Part shown: positions 16,358-26,830 of the stretch, piece by piece
Position numbering within the stretch: position 1 is the first letter of the stretch
Layout of the letters: each line of letters starts with the position of its first letter
From: Oceanobacillus timonensis
Lineage (GTDB): Bacteria > Bacillota > Bacilli > Bacillales > Amphibacillaceae
Assembly (NCBI RefSeq): GCF_900166635.1
Contig: NZ_LT800497.1
Span: forward strand, 1,568,368 to 1,632,367
Length of the DNA: 64,000 nucleotides
Reading direction: 5' to 3'
Program-made: the position numbers and the translations under genes
Notes under the pieces: generated by a model
Told to the model about the DNA's origin: nothing
What the model saw: the letters and a program-made list of their open reading frames with translations, nothing else
Database searches by the model: none

Positions 16358-18569
16358 TATCGATCCAGAAAAAATAGAACAAGATCGAATGTATCAGGAT
16401 ATGGGTTTAAATGATGAGGAGTTTGAGAAAATCAAAACGATCCTAGGCCGTCGACCAAATTTTACGGAGACAGGTATCTTTTCTGTTATGTGGTCTGAGC
16501 ATTGCAGCTATAAAACATCAAAGCCACTCTTAAAAAAGTTCCCGACAGAGGGCCCAAATGTCCTACAGGGGCCTGGAGAAGGTGCAGGAGTCATTGATAT
16601 TGGCGACGAGCAGGCAGTTGTTTTCAAGGTGGAAAGTCATAATCATCCGTCTGCTGTTGAACCGTATCAAGGAGCAGCAACAGGCGTCGGTGGGATTATT
16701 CGAGATGTATTCTCCATGGGAGCACGTCCGATCGCGTTAATGAACTCTTTACGTTTTGGACCGTTAACAACAAATCGTACCAAGTATCTATTTTCCGAAG
16801 TTGTTGCCGGGATTGCCGGTTATGGAAACTGTGTTGGTGTTCCAACTGTTGGCGGCGAGGTGCAATTTGATGATAGCTATGAAGATAATCCACTTGTCAA
16901 TGCCATGTGTGTGGGACTGATCAATCATGATGACGTACAAAAGGGAATTGCTGCGGGAATCGGCAATACGATTTTGTATGCAGGACCGCCAACAGGAAGA
17001 GACGGTATTCATGGTGCGACCTTTGCCTCGGATGATTTAGCAGAAGATTCGGATAAAGATCGTCCTGCTGTCCAAGTTGGAGATCCGTTTATGGAAAAAT
17101 TGTTGATTGAAGCATGTATGGAAGTGATTCATTCCGATGCACTTGTCGGCATGCAGGATATGGGAGCTGCCGGCTTAACCTCTTCTGCCAGCGAAATGGC
17201 GAGTAAAGCAGGTACCGGGCTGGAAATGAACTTAGATCTTGTGCCGCAGCGTGAGCAAAATATGACTGCTTATGAAATGATGCTGTCTGAGTCCCAGGAA
17301 AGAATGCTGCTTTGCGTGAAAGCTGGCCGTGAACAGGAAATCATTGAAATTTTTGAAAAGTACGGTTTGAAATCTGTTCCAGTCGGAAAGGTTATCGAGG
17401 AAAAAGTCTTCCGTATCAAGCATCATGATGAAATCGTGGCAGATATTCCGGTGGATTCTTTGGCGGATGATGCACCGGTGTATCATATGCCATCGAAGGA
17501 AGCTGCTTATTATCAAGCTTTTCAGAAAATCGATGTTCAAACACCAGCGGTAGATAATCATGGAGAAATGTTGAAACAATTACTGCAGCGTCCGACGATT
17601 GCCAGTAAAGAGTGGGTCTATGACCAATATGATTCCATGGTGCAGACCAATACCGTTGTGACACCTGGTTCTGACGCAGCAGTCGTTCGTATCAAAGGAA
17701 CGGATAAAGCATTGGCAATTACAACCGACTGTAATTCCCGCTACATTTATTTAGACCCGGAAGAAGGCGGAAAGATTGCTGTTGCAGAAGCTGCCCGCAA
17801 TATTGTCTGCTCCGGAGCAAAGCCATTAGGTCTTACAGATGGATTGAATTTCGGTAATCCGACAAACCCGGAAATTTTCTGGCAAATGGAAAAAAGCGTG
17901 GAAGGGATGAGCGCGGCTTGTAAAGCATTGCAAACGCCGGTTATCAGCGGAAATGTTTCCTTATATAATCAGTCTAAAGGGAAATCGATTTATCCGACAC
18001 CGGTTGTCGGCATGGTTGGACTGCATGAATCTACGGCACATATTACGCCAAGCTTTTTCCAAAAAGCCGGCGACAGTATTTATCTTATTGGCGAAACGAA
18101 AAATGAATTTGGCGGCAGTGAATTGCAATTTATCCAGGATGGAAAATATGAAGGAAAAGCACCGCATTTGGATTTAACCATCGAAGCGGAACGTCAAGAA
18201 AAACTGCTCTCTTTAATCAGACAGGGTAAAATCCAATCTGCGCATGACCTTGCAGAGGGCGGATTAGGAGTTGCTTTAGCGGAATCGTTATTCTCCAGTG
18301 AAGCGCTGGGTGCAGAAGTAACACTGGCAGGAGATGCAACGGTTGCGTTATTCAGTGAAACCCAATCACGTTTTCTTGTTACCGTAAATCCGGAGCACCA
18401 GGCCGCTTTGGAAGATGTATTTGCGGATGCAGTTAAACTTGGTGAAGTAACAGCAGATAATCAGCTAACTATCATGGCGAATAACGAGAAGATGGTACAG
18501 GAAGATGCAGCAGCGTTAAAAGCACTTTGGAAAGGAGCTATTCCATGCTTGCTGAAATCAAAGGCATAA
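16341..18569 (+). CDS. purL: Phosphoribosylformylglycinamidine synthase, synthetase subunit
   Basis: This is the 742-residue small-type PurL, the ATP-dependent catalytic subunit that works with PurS and PurQ. The WSEHCSYK motif near residue 53, KVESHNHPS near residue 95 and the [14 protein letters not shown] segment near residue 636 mark the AIRS-like repeats. GGAGGAG precedes the ATG, and the end overlaps purF by 25 bases. Confidence 0.95.
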   Translation: MQLTHNIDPEKIEQDRMYQDMGLNDEEFEKIKTILGRRPNFTETGIFSVMWSEHCSYKTSKPLLKKFPTEGPNVLQGPGEGAGVIDIGDEQAVVFKVESHNHPSAVEPYQGAATGVGGIIRDVFSMGARPIALMNSLRFGPLTTNRTKYLFSEVVAGIAGYGNCVGVPTVGGEVQFDDSYEDNPLVNAMCVGLINHDDVQKGIAAGIGNTILYAGPPTGRDGIHGATFASDDLAEDSDKDRPAVQVGDPFMEKLLIEACMEVIHSDALVGMQDMGAAGLTSSASEMASKAGTGLEMNLDLVPQREQNMTAYEMMLSESQERMLLCVKAGREQEIIEIFEKYGLKSVPVGKVIEEKVFRIKHHDEIVADIPVDSLADDAPVYHMPSKEAAYYQAFQKIDVQTPAVDNHGEMLKQLLQRPTIASKEWVYDQYDSMVQTNTVVTPGSDAAVVRIKGTDKALAITTDCNSRYIYLDPEEGGKIAVAEAARNIVCSGAKPLGLTDGLNFGNPTNPEIFWQMEKSVEGMSAACKALQTPVISGNVSLYNQSKGKSIYPTPVVGMVGLHESTAHITPSFFQKAGDSIYLIGETKNEFGGSELQFIQDGKYEGKAPHLDLTIEAERQEKLLSLIRQGKIQSAHDLAEGGLGVALAESLFSSEALGAEVTLAGDATVALFSETQSRFLVTVNPEHQAALEDVFADAVKLGEVTADNQLTIMANNEKMVQEDAAALKALWKGAIPCLLKSKA

Positions 18570-19951
18570 ACGAGGAATGCGGCGTATTCGGAATTTGGGG
18601 ACATGAGAAAGCAGCAGAATTAACCTATTACGGTCTGCATTCGATGCAGCACCGCGGGCAGGAAGGTGCCGGGATCGTTGTCAGTAAAGATAAGGAATTA
18701 ATCGGCTATAAACAGCTTGGATTGGTTAATGACGTTTTTAAACAAGTGAAATTTGATGATTTAAGCGGGAAAATTGCTTTAGGGCATGTAAGGTATGCGA
18801 CACAGGGAGGAAAAGGGCTGGAAAATGTACAGCCCCTTCTTTTTCAGTCGCTTACGAGCGGCATGGCTTTAGCGCATAATGGAAATTTAATGAATGCTAC
18901 CGCATTACGTGAAGAGCTTGAAAAAGAGGGAAGCATTTTTCAAACGACCTCTGATACAGAAGTGCTGGCCCATTTAATGAAACGAAGCGGAGAGGTCACG
19001 GAAGCAACTATTTCCGAAGCGCTCAACCGGGTCAAAGGTGCTTATGCCTATCTTATTTTAGAGGATGATACCTTATATGCTGCGCTGGATCCGGCTGGAA
19101 TCAGACCACTTTCTATTGGAAGAATAGGGGAAGCGTATGTAGTTGCATCGGAAACGTGCGCTTTCGATCAAATCGGTGCAACCTTTGAGCGAGAGGTACT
19201 GCCGGGTGAGTTGATTAAAATTAATCAAGAGGGTCTTACTTCCTTCCGGTTTGCCCCGCGCGGTAAAAGACAAATGTGTGCGATGGAATATGTCTATCTT
19301 TCCAGACCGGATAGTGATTTAAACTATGTGAATGTGCATGCATCACGAAAGCGGATGGGAAAAGAACTGGCTAAGGAAGCCCCGGTTGATGCAGATTTAG
19401 TCATAGGAGTGCCGGATTCCAGTATTTCAGCCGCCATTGGCTATGCGGAGGAAAGCAAGCTGCCTTATGAAATGGGGATTATCAAAAATCGTTATGTTGG
19501 AAGAACGTTTATCCAGCCCTCCCAGGAGCTGAGAGAGCTTGGTGTAAAGATGAAGCTGTCTCCAGTCCGCGGAATCGTAGAGGGAAAACGTGTCATTATG
19601 ATCGATGATTCCATTGTTCGCGGAACAACAAGCAGACGAATTGTAAAAATGTTAAAGGATGCTGGTGCGAAGGAAGTACATGTACGGATTGCATCTCCGG
19701 CGATTACAAACCCTTGCTATTACGGAATCGATATGTCTACGAAGGAAGAACTGATTGGAGCAAACAACAGTATTGACGAAATTGGGGAAATCATTGGGGC
19801 GGATAGTATCGCTTATCTGTCTGGAGAAGGCTTGGAAAATGCTATCGTCAAAGATAAAACGATCCATCAAGGTGTCTGTATGGCTTGTATGACAGGTTTG
19901 TATCCAGTTCCTCCGGCTAATGAGAAGGAAATGGACATATCAAACTGCTAG
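18545..19951 (+). CDS. purF: Amidophosphoribosyltransferase
   Basis: PurF makes phosphoribosylamine, the committed step. The ATG at 18545 follows AAAGGAG and gives 468 residues. An 11-residue propeptide precedes the nucleophile Cys12 in EECGVFG, as in the B. subtilis enzyme. The PRPP loop is [14 protein letters not shown] near 344-357. Cys residues in QMCAME, TNPCYY and GVCMAC match the four [4Fe-4S] ligands, so this is the oxygen-sensitive iron-sulfur type. Confidence 0.95.
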   Translation: MLAEIKGINEECGVFGIWGHEKAAELTYYGLHSMQHRGQEGAGIVVSKDKELIGYKQLGLVNDVFKQVKFDDLSGKIALGHVRYATQGGKGLENVQPLLFQSLTSGMALAHNGNLMNATALREELEKEGSIFQTTSDTEVLAHLMKRSGEVTEATISEALNRVKGAYAYLILEDDTLYAALDPAGIRPLSIGRIGEAYVVASETCAFDQIGATFEREVLPGELIKINQEGLTSFRFAPRGKRQMCAMEYVYLSRPDSDLNYVNVHASRKRMGKELAKEAPVDADLVIGVPDSSISAAIGYAEESKLPYEMGIIKNRYVGRTFIQPSQELRELGVKMKLSPVRGIVEGKRVIMIDDSIVRGTTSRRIVKMLKDAGAKEVHVRIASPAITNPCYYGIDMSTKEELIGANNSIDEIGEIIGADSIAYLSGEGLENAIVKDKTIHQGVCMACMTGLYPVPPANEKEMDISNC

Positions 19952-20009
19952 TAGAGGATGTTCTATTTGAACACACACTAGAATCAAATCCATGTTGGAG
20001 GGCGAAAAG

Positions 20010-21029
20010 ATGTCAGATGTTTATAAACAAGCTGGTGTAGACGTTGAAAAAGGCTACGAAGCAGTAGAGCGAATGAAAAAACATATTCAAAAAACACATC
20101 GTAAAGAGGTGCTGGGCTCGTTAGGTTCCTTTGCAGGAGCATTTGATTTATCCTCCTTTTCCTATCAAGAGCCTGTCCTGCTTTCTGGGACAGACGGCGT
20201 TGGCACCAAATTAAAGCTTGCGATCGAATTGGACAAGCATGATACAGTAGGAATGGATTTAGTAGCGATGTGCGTGAATGATATTGTTGCTCAAGGAGGC
20301 GATCCGCTTTTCTTTTTAGATTATATTGCATGCGGAGAAAATGACCCGGCGCGGATCGAAGCGATTGTCTCTGGTGTTGCTGCAGGGTGCCAGGAGGCTG
20401 GTGCTGCATTGATTGGCGGCGAGACAGCAGAGATGCCGGGAATGTATGACGCAAATGAATATGATTTAGCTGGTTTTGTGGTAGGTATCGTTGAGAAAGC
20501 AGAGATCATTACAGGTAAAACCATTGCAGAGGGAGATACGCTGATTGGCTTCGCATCAAGCGGCATTCATTCCAATGGCTATTCGCTTGTCCGCAAGCTG
20601 ATGGAAGGTCTGGATTTTGAAGAAACGCCTGATGGATTATCAAAACCTTTGAAGGAAGCAGTAATGGAACCAACAAAAATTTATGCAAAAGCAGTTCAAG
20701 CCATAAAAGAAAAGGTACATATGAAAGGAATCGCACACATTACCGGCGGCGGGTTTGATGAAAATATCCCTCGTATGCTGCCAGAAGGTCTTGGAGCAGT
20801 AGTACAAGAAGGGACTTGGAATGTTCCTGAGATTTTTCCATTCTTGCAAAAACGAGGAGAAATTAATGCGCGTGAGATGTACCGTGTTTTCAATATGGGC
20901 ATCGGCATGGTCGTCGCTGTACCCAATGAAGAAGCGCAGACAGTCTGTGATATCTTGCAGGAGAACAAGGTCGAAGCAGCCGTTATTGGAGAGGTCATTG
21001 CAGGTGAAGGGGTGCAGATTTCTTCATGA
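20010..21029 (+). CDS. purM: Phosphoribosylformylglycinamidine cyclo-ligase (AIR synthetase)
   Basis: PurM closes the imidazole ring to give AIR. The ATG at 20010 is placed 7 bases after GGAGGG; an in-frame ATG at 19992 lies before that site. The 339-residue protein shows LLSGTDGVGTKLK near residue 52, the GGETAEMPGMY motif near residue 137 and HITGGGFDEN near residue 240. It overlaps purN by 4 bases. Confidence 0.95.
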   Translation: MSDVYKQAGVDVEKGYEAVERMKKHIQKTHRKEVLGSLGSFAGAFDLSSFSYQEPVLLSGTDGVGTKLKLAIELDKHDTVGMDLVAMCVNDIVAQGGDPLFFLDYIACGENDPARIEAIVSGVAAGCQEAGAALIGGETAEMPGMYDANEYDLAGFVVGIVEKAEIITGKTIAEGDTLIGFASSGIHSNGYSLVRKLMEGLDFEETPDGLSKPLKEAVMEPTKIYAKAVQAIKEKVHMKGIAHITGGGFDENIPRMLPEGLGAVVQEGTWNVPEIFPFLQKRGEINAREMYRVFNMGIGMVVAVPNEEAQTVCDILQENKVEAAVIGEVIAGEGVQISS

Positions 21030-21604
21030 AACAGCGGGTCAGTGTGTTTGCATCCGGCACAGGAAGTAATTTTGATGCCATGATGCAGGATGAAAAAATT
21101 GCGAGTTCGATCGTGCTGCTTGTCTGTGATAAGCCGGGAGCAGCGGTTATCAAAAAAGCTGAAAGTTATGGAGTCGAGACACTTGTAGCAGAGCCAAAAA
21201 AGTATGCTTCCAAACAGGAATATGAAAAAGTGATTGTGGAAAAACTGCAAGCTTTAGAAGTCGAATGGATTTTCCTAGCAGGTTATATGCGGCTCATCGG
21301 GGAGACCTTACTTTCACAATATGAAGGCAGGATTGTGAATATACACCCCTCCCTTTTACCGGACTTCCCCGGAAAAGACGCGATTGGCCAAGCCTATAGG
21401 TCCCGTGTTTCCAAGACAGGAGTAACGATTCATTATGTAGATGAAGGCATGGACACCGGTCCAATCATTGCACAGGAAGAAATACAAAGGCTGCCTGGAG
21501 AAACGGAAGAGCAGCTGAAAACGAGAATCCAAGCGGTGGAGCATCGCTTATATCCAAATGTAATCAATCAACTTAAGCAGAATATAACGGAGGAATTATC
21601 ATGA
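21026..21604 (+). CDS. purN: Phosphoribosylglycinamide formyltransferase
   Basis: PurN is the folate-dependent GAR transformylase. The protein has 192 residues, with ASGTGSNFDAM near residue 10, NIHPSLLPDFPG near residue 107 (catalytic Asn and His) and a DEGMDTGPI segment with the catalytic Asp near residue 145. It is coupled by 4-base overlaps to purM and purH. Confidence 0.95.
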   Translation: MKQRVSVFASGTGSNFDAMMQDEKIASSIVLLVCDKPGAAVIKKAESYGVETLVAEPKKYASKQEYEKVIVEKLQALEVEWIFLAGYMRLIGETLLSQYEGRIVNIHPSLLPDFPGKDAIGQAYRSRVSKTGVTIHYVDEGMDTGPIIAQEEIQRLPGETEEQLKTRIQAVEHRLYPNVINQLKQNITEELS

Positions 21605-23133
21605 AAAAACGTGCGCTTATTAGTGTATCCGATAAAACAGGGGTCGCAGAATTCGCAAAAGGGCTCGAAGCAAAAGGGTTTGAAATCTTATCAACCGGCG
21701 GAACCATCCGTTTATTGAAAGAGTCTGGCGTCCAGGCGATTCCGGTAGAGGAAGTAACAAACTTTCCGGAAATGCTTGATGGAAGAGTAAAAACATTGCA
21801 TCCAATGATTCATGGCGGACTTTTAGGAAAACGAACCAATGAAGATCACCGTGCGCAAATGGAGGAGCATCAGATTGCTCCAATTGATCTTGTAGCTGTT
21901 AACCTTTACCCGTTTAAAGAAACGGTTCAAAAAGCAGGGGTAAGCCATGAGGAAATTATAGAGAATATTGATATTGGCGGACCATCTATGCTTCGCTCTG
22001 CAGCGAAAAACTTTGCAGATGTCTTCGTTGTTGCCGACCCGGCTGACTATCCATCTGTTCTGGCAGCTCTGGAAACGGAAGCGGATAACTATGCTTTTCG
22101 TCAGCAATTAGCAGCGAAAGTATTCCGTCATACAGCACATTATGACGTGATGATTGCAGCCTATTTCCAAACAAAGACAGAAGAAGTATTTCCAGAAACA
22201 TATACCGTGACTTATGAAAAGGTGCAGGATTTACGTTATGGAGAGAATCCGCATCAGCAGGCCGCTTTTTACAAAGCACCTATTCAACATGAAGCAACCT
22301 TGGCAACTGCCAACCAGCTGCATGGCAAGGAGCTTTCTTATAATAATATTCAAGATACTAATGCAGCATTAGAAATTTTGCGGGACTATAGTGAACCTGC
22401 TGCAGTAGCGGTCAAGCATATGAATCCATGCGGCATCGGTATTGGAGCAACATTGGCTGAAGCGTTTGAACGTACGTATGAAGCGGATCCTATTTCTATT
22501 TTTGGAGGAATTGTAGCCTGCAATCGTCCGGTTGATAGACAGACAGCAGAGCAGCTTTCTTCAATATTCTTAGAAATTGTCGTTGCACCTTCTTTTGAGG
22601 GGGATGCACTTGCTTTATTAACAGAGAAGAAAAATATCCGTCTCTTAGAATTGGATGTTTCGAATCAGCAGGCCGATCAAAAGCGGATGACCACCGTTGA
22701 TGGCGGAGTTCTTATCCAAGATTTAGATGTCAAAGAAGTAACAGCAGAGGACTTAGAAGTGGTAACGGAAAAACAGCCGACTGAAGCAGAAATAGCTGAT
22801 TTACTATTCGCTTGGAAAGCTGTGAAACACGTGAAATCAAATGCAATCGTGCTTGCAAAGGAAGCGCAGACCATTGGTGTAGGTGCCGGTCAGATGAATC
22901 GGATTGGGGCTGCAGAAATTGCTATCAAGCAGGCAGGAGACAAGGCAAAAGGAGCTGTCCTTGCATCAGATGCCTTCTTCCCGATGCCGGATACCGTAGA
23001 AGCAGCCGCTAAAGCCGGTGTCACAGCGATTATTCAGCCAGGCGGATCCAAACGCGACCAAGATTCCATCGATGTATGTAATCAATACGGGATTGCCATG
23101 GTCAATACTTCTGTACGTCATTTTAAACATTAA
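21601..23133 (+). CDS. purH: Bifunctional AICAR transformylase / IMP cyclohydrolase
   Basis: PurH carries out the last two steps to IMP. The first ~195 residues form the MGS-like cyclohydrolase domain (STGGTIRLL, DGRVKTLHP), and the rest is the transformylase, with RYGENPHQ near 205 and VKHMNPCGIG near 265 containing the Lys-His catalytic pair. The length of 510 residues is normal. A GGAGG site lies in purN. Confidence 0.95.
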   Translation: MKKRALISVSDKTGVAEFAKGLEAKGFEILSTGGTIRLLKESGVQAIPVEEVTNFPEMLDGRVKTLHPMIHGGLLGKRTNEDHRAQMEEHQIAPIDLVAVNLYPFKETVQKAGVSHEEIIENIDIGGPSMLRSAAKNFADVFVVADPADYPSVLAALETEADNYAFRQQLAAKVFRHTAHYDVMIAAYFQTKTEEVFPETYTVTYEKVQDLRYGENPHQQAAFYKAPIQHEATLATANQLHGKELSYNNIQDTNAALEILRDYSEPAAVAVKHMNPCGIGIGATLAEAFERTYEADPISIFGGIVACNRPVDRQTAEQLSSIFLEIVVAPSFEGDALALLTEKKNIRLLELDVSNQQADQKRMTTVDGGVLIQDLDVKEVTAEDLEVVTEKQPTEAEIADLLFAWKAVKHVKSNAIVLAKEAQTIGVGAGQMNRIGAAEIAIKQAGDKAKGAVLASDAFFPMPDTVEAAAKAGVTAIIQPGGSKRDQDSIDVCNQYGIAMVNTSVRHFKH

Positions 23134-23143
23134 TTATACGCAG

Positions 23144-23181
23144 AAGCTCCTGTATTTCTTTATTTGTTCATGCAGGAGCTT
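23144..23181 (+). terminator. Hairpin between purH and purD
   Basis: AAGCTCCTG (23144-23152) pairs with CAGGAGCTT (23173-23181) around a 20-base loop. Only TTTCTGATT follows, so termination would be partial. Confidence 0.5.
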
Positions 23182-23249
23182 TCTGATTAAAGTACATGGC
23201 AGATAAAAAAATCGATTCGTCTGAATAAAATGAAAACGGAGGAGAAGCG

Positions 23250-24494
23250 ATGAAAATATTAGTTGTGGGTCGCGGTGGCAGAGAGCATAGTATGATTAAA
23301 AAGTTAAAGGAAAATCAGCAGCTGGATAAGATTTATGTTGCTCCTGGAAATGCCGGCATGGGAGAAGAGGCAGAATGTGTTCCCATTGATGAAATGCACA
23401 TCGAAGAATTGGCAGCTTTTGCGAAAGAAGCAGCAATTGACTTAACAATTGTTGGCCCGGAAGATCCATTAGATGCCGGCATTACCAACCGGTTTCAGCA
23501 GGAAAACCTCGCTATCTTTGCGCCGACGAAGGAAGCAGCAAAATTGGAAGGGAGTAAAAGCTACGCGAAAGATTTTATGAAAAAATATGGCATCCCTACT
23601 GCTTCTTATGGTGTTTTCCATGATGCGGAAAAAGCTAAAAAGAGAATTTCCGAAACAGGAGCTCCTATTGTGGTCAAAGCAGATGGTTTAGCAGCTGGAA
23701 AAGGTGTTATTGTAGCGATGACAGAAGTAGAAGCTATTCAGGCGATTGATGATATGCTTGTCGATAAAACATTTGAGCAAGCCGGTTCTACCATTGTCAT
23801 CGAAGAATATTTAGAAGGTTCAGAGTTCTCTTTAATGGCATTTGTTCATGAAGATAAAGTTTATCCGATGATGGCAGCACGAGATCATAAACGGGCGTTT
23901 GATCATGATCAAGGTCCCAATACAGGCGGTATGGGAGCTTTTTCGCCTATTCCGGATTTAACAGCGGAAGCATACCAATTTGCGGTGGAACAAATTTTAG
24001 AGAAAACAGCAGCAGGGATGCTGGAAGAGGGCAGACCATTCACAGGAATTCTATATGCAGGCTTAATCATGACAGAAAACGGACCCCAGGTAATTGAGTT
24101 CAATACACGTTTTGGCGATCCGGAAACACAGGTTGTTCTCCCATTATTAAAGAATGATTTGGTCCAAGTTATGCAAGATGTCTTGGCGAAAAAGAATCCG
24201 AATTTAGAATGGTATCCTGGAGCCTGTGTCGGTGTCGTACTTGCTTCAGAAGGATATCCTGGTACATACAGAAGGGGGAAACTGCTGCCTCAGCTAGGTA
24301 CATCAACAGACACTTTTATTATCCATGCCGGAACAAAAAAAGTGGATGGCAAACTTGTTTCTGACGGAGGGAGAGTACTTCTGGTCGGCGGACGGGCAGA
24401 AACGCTTTCGCAGGCTGCAGCTAACGTGTATCAGCAGCTTGACAAAGCAGAACTGAACGGTAACTTTTTTTACCGAAATGATATTGCTCAGTAA
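23250..24494 (+). CDS. purD: Phosphoribosylamine-glycine ligase
   Basis: PurD ligates glycine to phosphoribosylamine. The 414-residue ATP-grasp protein opens with VVGRGGREH, has KADGLAAGKGV near residue 145 and the EFNTRFGDPETQ motif near residue 284. It is the last pur gene, 116 bases after purH with a weak hairpin between them, so its level may be lower than that of the other genes. GGAGGAG precedes the ATG. Confidence 0.95.
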   Translation: MKILVVGRGGREHSMIKKLKENQQLDKIYVAPGNAGMGEEAECVPIDEMHIEELAAFAKEAAIDLTIVGPEDPLDAGITNRFQQENLAIFAPTKEAAKLEGSKSYAKDFMKKYGIPTASYGVFHDAEKAKKRISETGAPIVVKADGLAAGKGVIVAMTEVEAIQAIDDMLVDKTFEQAGSTIVIEEYLEGSEFSLMAFVHEDKVYPMMAARDHKRAFDHDQGPNTGGMGAFSPIPDLTAEAYQFAVEQILEKTAAGMLEEGRPFTGILYAGLIMTENGPQVIEFNTRFGDPETQVVLPLLKNDLVQVMQDVLAKKNPNLEWYPGACVGVVLASEGYPGTYRRGKLLPQLGTSTDTFIIHAGTKKVDGKLVSDGGRVLLVGGRAETLSQAAANVYQQLDKAELNGNFFYRNDIAQ

Positions 24495-24547
24495 AAAAAT
24501 AACCATGCAAAGGATGAAGCATAAGCCTTTGCATGGTTATTTTTTTA
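24493..24547 (+). terminator. Terminator of the pur operon
   Basis: A 17-bp perfect stem (AAATAACCATGCAAAGG and its complement) around a 12-base loop ends in a long T-run. Confidence 0.9.
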
Positions 24548-24820
24548 GTATTGGATTGGCAATGAAAATGTGTCATTTTAGTATGTATGGTCTCTTAATG
24601 GGAAGGATAATATCATTCGTTCTGGTTTTGTCTCTCCAAAAAACGGATATTCCGGAATAGAACAATGGCTAATAGTGAGAAATTATTTTTTGTTTGATGA
24701 CCTGCGCAATATTTCTAAGAACCAAATAAAGAATCCAGATGAAACCAAAAGGTTCACGCGCAAAACGTTGGCAGTTGGCATAAGAAGTCAAAAAAGCAGA
24801 GCGGGTAAGATGAAAATGCC
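24548..24820. other. Stretch without a supported gene
   Basis: Between the pur terminator and the Rex site I see no ribosome-bound reading frame, no hairpin followed by T's and no clear repeat. A short open stretch to 24660 runs out of purD and has no start context of its own. Confidence 0.5.
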
Positions 24821-24824
24821 ACAA

Positions 24825-24864
24825 TTGTGAAACATTTCACAAAAACTGAATTCTATGTTATAAT
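24825..24864 (+). promoter_or_regulatory. Rex operator overlapping the gldA promoter
   Basis: TTGTGAAACATTTCACAA (24825-24842) is a perfect palindrome fitting the Rex consensus (TTGTGAA-N4-TTCACAA). Its right half contains the -35 TTCACA (24836-24841), 17 bases before the -10 TATAAT (24859-24864). NADH-controlled repression of gldA is predicted. Confidence 0.82.
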
Positions 24865-24894
24865 ATAGACAAATCTTAGAAATGGAGTGATTAG

Positions 24895-25986
24895 ATGTCA
24901 AATATCATTTTTACATCACCAAGCAAATATATTCAAGGAAAAGGTGCTTTGAATGATCTTGGTAAACAGATTAAGAACATCGGTAAAAAGCCGTTAATTC
25001 TTTCAGATGAAGTCGTATGGGGCATCACAGGAGAAACCATTGAAAACAGCCTGAAGGAAGAAGCATTACAATTCCATTATATCCAATTTAATGGAGAAGC
25101 TTCTTTAAATGAAATGGAACGTATTGCAGATGAAGGAAAACAGGAAGATGTTGACTTTGTTATTGGCGTTGGAGGAGGAAAAACACTCGATACTGCCAAA
25201 GCAGTTGCTGACATATTGGAAGTAAGTGTTGTTATTGTTCCTTCCACTGCGTCAACAGACGCGCCAACAAGCGCTTTGTCTGTTATCTACAGTGATGAGG
25301 GTGTGTTTGAATCCTATAAATTCTATAACAAAAATCCAGAGCTGGTGCTTGTAGATACCAAAGTAGTTGCAGGTGCACCGCCACGGTTATTTGCTTCCGG
25401 AATTGCGGATGCCATGGCAACATGGGTAGAAGCAAGAGCAACCATTAAAAGTAATGGAGATGCAATGGCTGGAGGAAAGACAAGTATTGCTGGACAAGCT
25501 ATTGCTGAAGCATGTGAGAAAACGTTATTCGCCTATGGTAAAGCTGCATATAAAGCAGTAGAAAAAAATCTGGTGACAAAACAGGTGGAAGCGGTCGTGG
25601 AAGCAAACACGCTCTTATCCGGTCTTGGTTTCGAGAGCGGCGGACTGGCTGCTGCCCATGCCATTCATAATGGTTTTACTGTATTAGATGGAGATATTCA
25701 CCATCTGACACACGGTGAGAAGGTTGCTTACGGTACGTTGACACAGCTTGTACTTGAACTGCATCCTGAACAAGAAATCCAAAAATATATCGAATTTTAT
25801 CGTTCTTTAGGCTTGCCAACCACATTAGAAGAAATGCATTTGGACGAAGTATCCTATGAAGATTTACGTAAAGTAGGAGCAGCTGCAACGCAAGAAGGCG
25901 AAACCATGGGCAACCTTTCAGAAGAAATTACTGCTGATGATGTTGCACAGGCTATTTTAGCAGTGGACCAACTAAGCAAAAAATAA
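24895..25986 (+). CDS. gldA: Glycerol dehydrogenase, NAD-dependent
   Basis: GldA oxidises glycerol to dihydroxyacetone, or runs in reverse to burn NADH. The 363-residue protein is an iron-alcohol dehydrogenase-fold, zinc-type enzyme. It has the nucleotide loop [13 protein letters not shown] near residue 92, [13 protein letters not shown] near residue 118, the metal Asp in [10 protein letters not shown] near residue 170, and metal His residues in AAHAIHNGF and THGEKVAYG near 254 and 272. It is monocistronic and has its own promoter and terminator. Confidence 0.9.
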   Translation: MSNIIFTSPSKYIQGKGALNDLGKQIKNIGKKPLILSDEVVWGITGETIENSLKEEALQFHYIQFNGEASLNEMERIADEGKQEDVDFVIGVGGGKTLDTAKAVADILEVSVVIVPSTASTDAPTSALSVIYSDEGVFESYKFYNKNPELVLVDTKVVAGAPPRLFASGIADAMATWVEARATIKSNGDAMAGGKTSIAGQAIAEACEKTLFAYGKAAYKAVEKNLVTKQVEAVVEANTLLSGLGFESGGLAAAHAIHNGFTVLDGDIHHLTHGEKVAYGTLTQLVLELHPEQEIQKYIEFYRSLGLPTTLEEMHLDEVSYEDLRKVGAAATQEGETMGNLSEEITADDVAQAILAVDQLSKK

Positions 25987-26016
25987 TTCTGTTTTAAGAA
26001 TCGAATAATGGATAAT

Positions 26017-26062
26017 ACAAGAGCTCTGTATCTCGCTTTGAGGTATGGAGCTCTTGTTTTTT
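26017..26062 (+). terminator. Terminator of gldA
   Basis: ACAAGAGCTC (26017-26026) pairs with GAGCTCTTGT (26048-26057), followed by a T-run. Confidence 0.85.
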
Positions 26063-26091
26063 TCAAATAGGAAAATGATCTTTAAAATAGT

Positions 26092-26120
26092 TTGACTTTT
26101 TACTTTTATTGTAATAGTAT
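26092..26120 (+). promoter_or_regulatory. Promoter of the GntR/TRAP operon
   Basis: The -35 TTGACT (26092-26097) and -10 TAGTAT (26115-26120) are separated by 17 bases. Confidence 0.65.
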
Positions 26121-26131
26121 GAACGAATGAA

Positions 26132-26150
26132 CTTGCATACTGTATACAAG
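26132..26150 (+). promoter_or_regulatory. Candidate GntR operator
   Basis: CTTGcATACtGTATaCAAG is a 19-base palindrome, symmetric except at the centre and one symmetric pair. It lies just after the predicted transcription start and before the GntR gene, the usual position for autorepression by FadR-subfamily proteins, which often bind GTATAC-type sites. Confidence 0.65.
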
Positions 26151-26152
26151 AG

Positions 26153-26830
26153 GTGATTATCATAGTAGAGATTGTGAAGAAAACCTTAAAGAGTCAAGTC
26201 TATGATTACTTGAGAGAGCAAATTATTGTCGGAAAATTCAAACCTGGGGAAAAATTAATAGAAGAAAAAATAGCAGAAACATTACATGTAAGCAGAAGCC
26301 CTATTCGGGAATCGATACGGATGCTGGAACAAGAGGGATTTTTGAATTTATCAAGAACAGGCGGTGTTACGGTAGTTGAGCCTTCCCTTATGGATTTTAG
26401 GTATTTATATGAATGCCGGATAGGGATGGAGTCGCTGGCTGCTTATTATGCTGCTATCAGACGGACAGATGAACAATTGCAATTGATGAAACAGGAAGTG
26501 GAGAATACCGCTCATCATAAAGAAAAGCAAGATGATAATGAAAAGCACGTTACGGTAGCTTTTCACGACATTATTATTGAAGCCAGCGCCAATCCTTTTT
26601 TGATATCCATGCTTCGGACGCTGCGCGGGGTGAACAGTTTTTATCGGGAAGTGATTGTGGATAAAGACCCGACCTACAGAGAAACAGCATATGTGGATCA
26701 TGAACAAATATGGGAGGCGATTGCCAAGCAGGATGCAAATGCTGCGAAAGAGTTGATGAAACAGCATATTGAAAGAGATTTTACACATTTTAAGAATTTG
26801 AACAAAGACACGTTGGAGGGATTGGATTGA
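26153..26830 (+). CDS. GntR-family (FadR/FCD type) transcriptional regulator
   Basis: The protein has about 218-225 residues. The N-terminal winged helix (LREQIIVGKFKPGEKLIEEKIAE-like layout, SRSPIRESIRMLEQEGFL) is followed by an all-helical FCD ligand domain with FHDIIIEASANPF near 142 and a late metal-site His near DHEQIW and KQHIERD. FCD domains usually bind small organic acids. The exact start is unclear: GTG at 26153 lies within the AGAGGTG site, and GTG at 26174 is an alternative. It leads the operon and probably senses its substrate. Confidence 0.85.
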   Translation: MIIIVEIVKKTLKSQVYDYLREQIIVGKFKPGEKLIEEKIAETLHVSRSPIRESIRMLEQEGFLNLSRTGGVTVVEPSLMDFRYLYECRIGMESLAAYYAAIRRTDEQLQLMKQEVENTAHHKEKQDDNEKHVTVAFHDIIIEASANPFLISMLRTLRGVNSFYREVIVDKDPTYRETAYVDHEQIWEAIAKQDANAAKELMKQHIERDFTHFKNLNKDTLEGLD

